Part shown: positions 5,532-5,969 of the stretch, piece after piece
Layout of the letters: every line of letters starts with the position of its first letter
How positions within the stretch are numbered: the stretch's first letter is position 1
NCBI GenBank assembly: GCA_007127575.1
Contig: SKZC01000004.1
Location: 1 to 5,969 of the forward strand
Direction of reading: 5' to 3'
DNA from: Gemmatimonadota bacterium
GTDB taxonomy: Bacteria > Gemmatimonadota > Gemmatimonadetes > Longimicrobiales > Gaopeijiaceae
Length of the DNA stretch: 5,969 bases
Position numbers and translations under genes: made by a program
Notes under the pieces: model-generated
Database searches by the model: none
Told to the model about the DNA's origin: nothing
What the model saw: only the letters and a program-made list of their open reading frames with translations

Positions 5532-5920
5532 CCGCGGAGCCGGAGGGCTAACCGAGCGAAATGGAGGCCCCGGGGACGGATTTTCCTTGCGGGGACGGCG
5601 TCGTCGTGTTATCGGGAGAGTACCCCGTGGACCTTTAGGAGAGGTGACGAGCCCCCCCGGCTCCCCGGGGAACCGATGATCCGCAAAGGTGGCCGAGCTC
5701 TTCGGCAACGGAGCCCTCCGGGGTGAGAGCAGCCGGCGCAGAGCCGGCACGACCCCGGAAGCGTCTTCGGCCGATGGGTCCACCCGGAAGCCGATGCAGT
5801 GAATTGACGGCACCGCACACCGGGAGCCGGGCACGGTCCAGCCGACCTCCCAACGCGCACTGCCGCCAGCAACCGACTCCAGAGGCCACCGGGGAGGCGA
5901 GACCCTAGGGTGCCGCAGGT
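5532..5920. other. Long intergenic region after udp
   Basis: 389 bases with no convincing gene on either strand; the frames here are Arg/Pro/Gly/Ser-rich and resemble no family I know. No clean hairpin plus T-run terminator is visible after udp, though a TTTT lies at 5581-5584 just after a GC-rich stretch. A nine-base direct repeat CGGGGACGG occurs at 5571-5579 and 5590-5598. Four successive hairpins fill 5658-5794 and are listed separately. Confidence 0.5.
5658..5794. other. Run of four hairpins, possible structured RNA or repeat
   Basis: Four inverted repeats follow one another: (a) 5658-5664/5669-5675, seven pairs with one G-U if read on the minus strand; (b) 5692-5696/5702-5706, five perfect pairs; (c) 5717-5724/5752-5759, eight perfect pairs enclosing a second six-pair stem GCCGGC at 5732-5737/5743-5748; (d) 5767-5771/5790-5794 enclosing GGG/CCC at 5776-5778/5783-5785. 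High GC makes chance stems common, but (c) is well formed. It could be a structured leader of the gene starting near 5921, a small RNA, or a dispersed palindromic element. I could not match it to a known riboswitch. Confidence 0.4.
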
Positions 5921-5969
5921 GTGAATCGGCGCCTCTTTGCGACCGTTGGTGCAGCGGGGGGCGCAGGCC
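5921..5969 (+). CDS. Possible start of a new gene, cut by the window end
   Basis: A GTG at 5921 opens a frame that stays open to the window edge and encodes about 16 residues: N-R-R-L-F-A-T-V-G-A-A-G-G-A-G. The basic start followed by a small-residue hydrophobic run resembles the beginning of an export signal, and the twin arginine with Phe after it loosely recalls a Tat signal (RRxF). The ribosome-binding site is weak (AGGT directly before the start; GGGGAGG is over 20 bases away). Too short to name. Confidence 0.3.
   Translation, partial: MNRRLFATVGAAGGAG

Noticed and set aside
5590..5650. CGGGAGAG-like stretch considered as a glycine riboswitch
   Set aside because: The other conserved riboswitch segments, such as ACTCTCAGG, are absent.
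5685..5700. AGGTGGCCGAG, resembling the start of a tRNA-Ser or tRNA-Leu
   Set aside because: No matching acceptor 3' strand, anticodon stem or T-loop is found within 100 bases downstream.
5801..5819. GAATTGACGG then CCGCACA, resembling the universal 16S rRNA region near position 910
   Set aside because: The match is only 10 plus 7 bases with altered spacing, and the sequence on both sides departs from 16S; most likely chance.

Overview
This is a GC-rich bacterial chromosome window, judged by eye from base composition and the strong G/C bias at third codon positions. It carries six intact genes, some broken relics on the left, and the likely first codons of another gene at the right edge. The host cannot be named from the sequence. 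The gene mix and the GC-rich intergenic hairpins would suit a free-living soil or marine bacterium; a Gemmatimonadota-like host is only a guess.

Left part (1-560) is a small gene graveyard. Positions 86-223 keep one conserved stretch of a BCCT-type (betaine/carnitine/choline) transporter and then stop matching. Directly after it lies what looks like the left end and first codons of an IS481-type transposase (224-412), itself cut short. Positions 561-1624 hold two intact minus-strand genes read toward the relics: an Hsp20 small heat-shock protein (1163-1624) followed by a YbaK/ProX-type aminoacyl-tRNA deacylase (561-1037). The 125-base spacer between them contains a long two-part hairpin that pairs best as minus-strand RNA, so the two genes are probably one transcript.

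Middle part. Positions 1625-2070 contain no intact gene, but a possible frame-broken small ORF runs from 1848 to 2077 and its end overlaps the next start. A CDP-alcohol phosphatidyltransferase (2071-2643, plus strand) with a complete catalytic signature converges on an unnamed four-helix membrane protein (2673-3170, minus strand). A 370-base divergent intergenic region with three short hairpins (3171-3540) follows.

Right part. Cyclopropane-fatty-acyl-phospholipid synthase (cfa, 3541-4722) and uridine phosphorylase (udp, 4761-5531) are separated by 38 bases and probably form an operon. Positions 5532-5920 hold no convincing gene but do hold a run of four hairpins; a GTG at 5921 may open a new gene that leaves the window.

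How the genes fit together: the phosphatidyltransferase makes phospholipid head groups and Cfa modifies phospholipid acyl chains. Hsp20 and the transporter relic point to stress handling, and Udp and the deacylase are housekeeping salvage or quality-control enzymes. I see no CRISPR array, tRNA, rRNA or recognisable defence system. The window is mainly ordinary core genes with interesting intergenic structure and gene decay.
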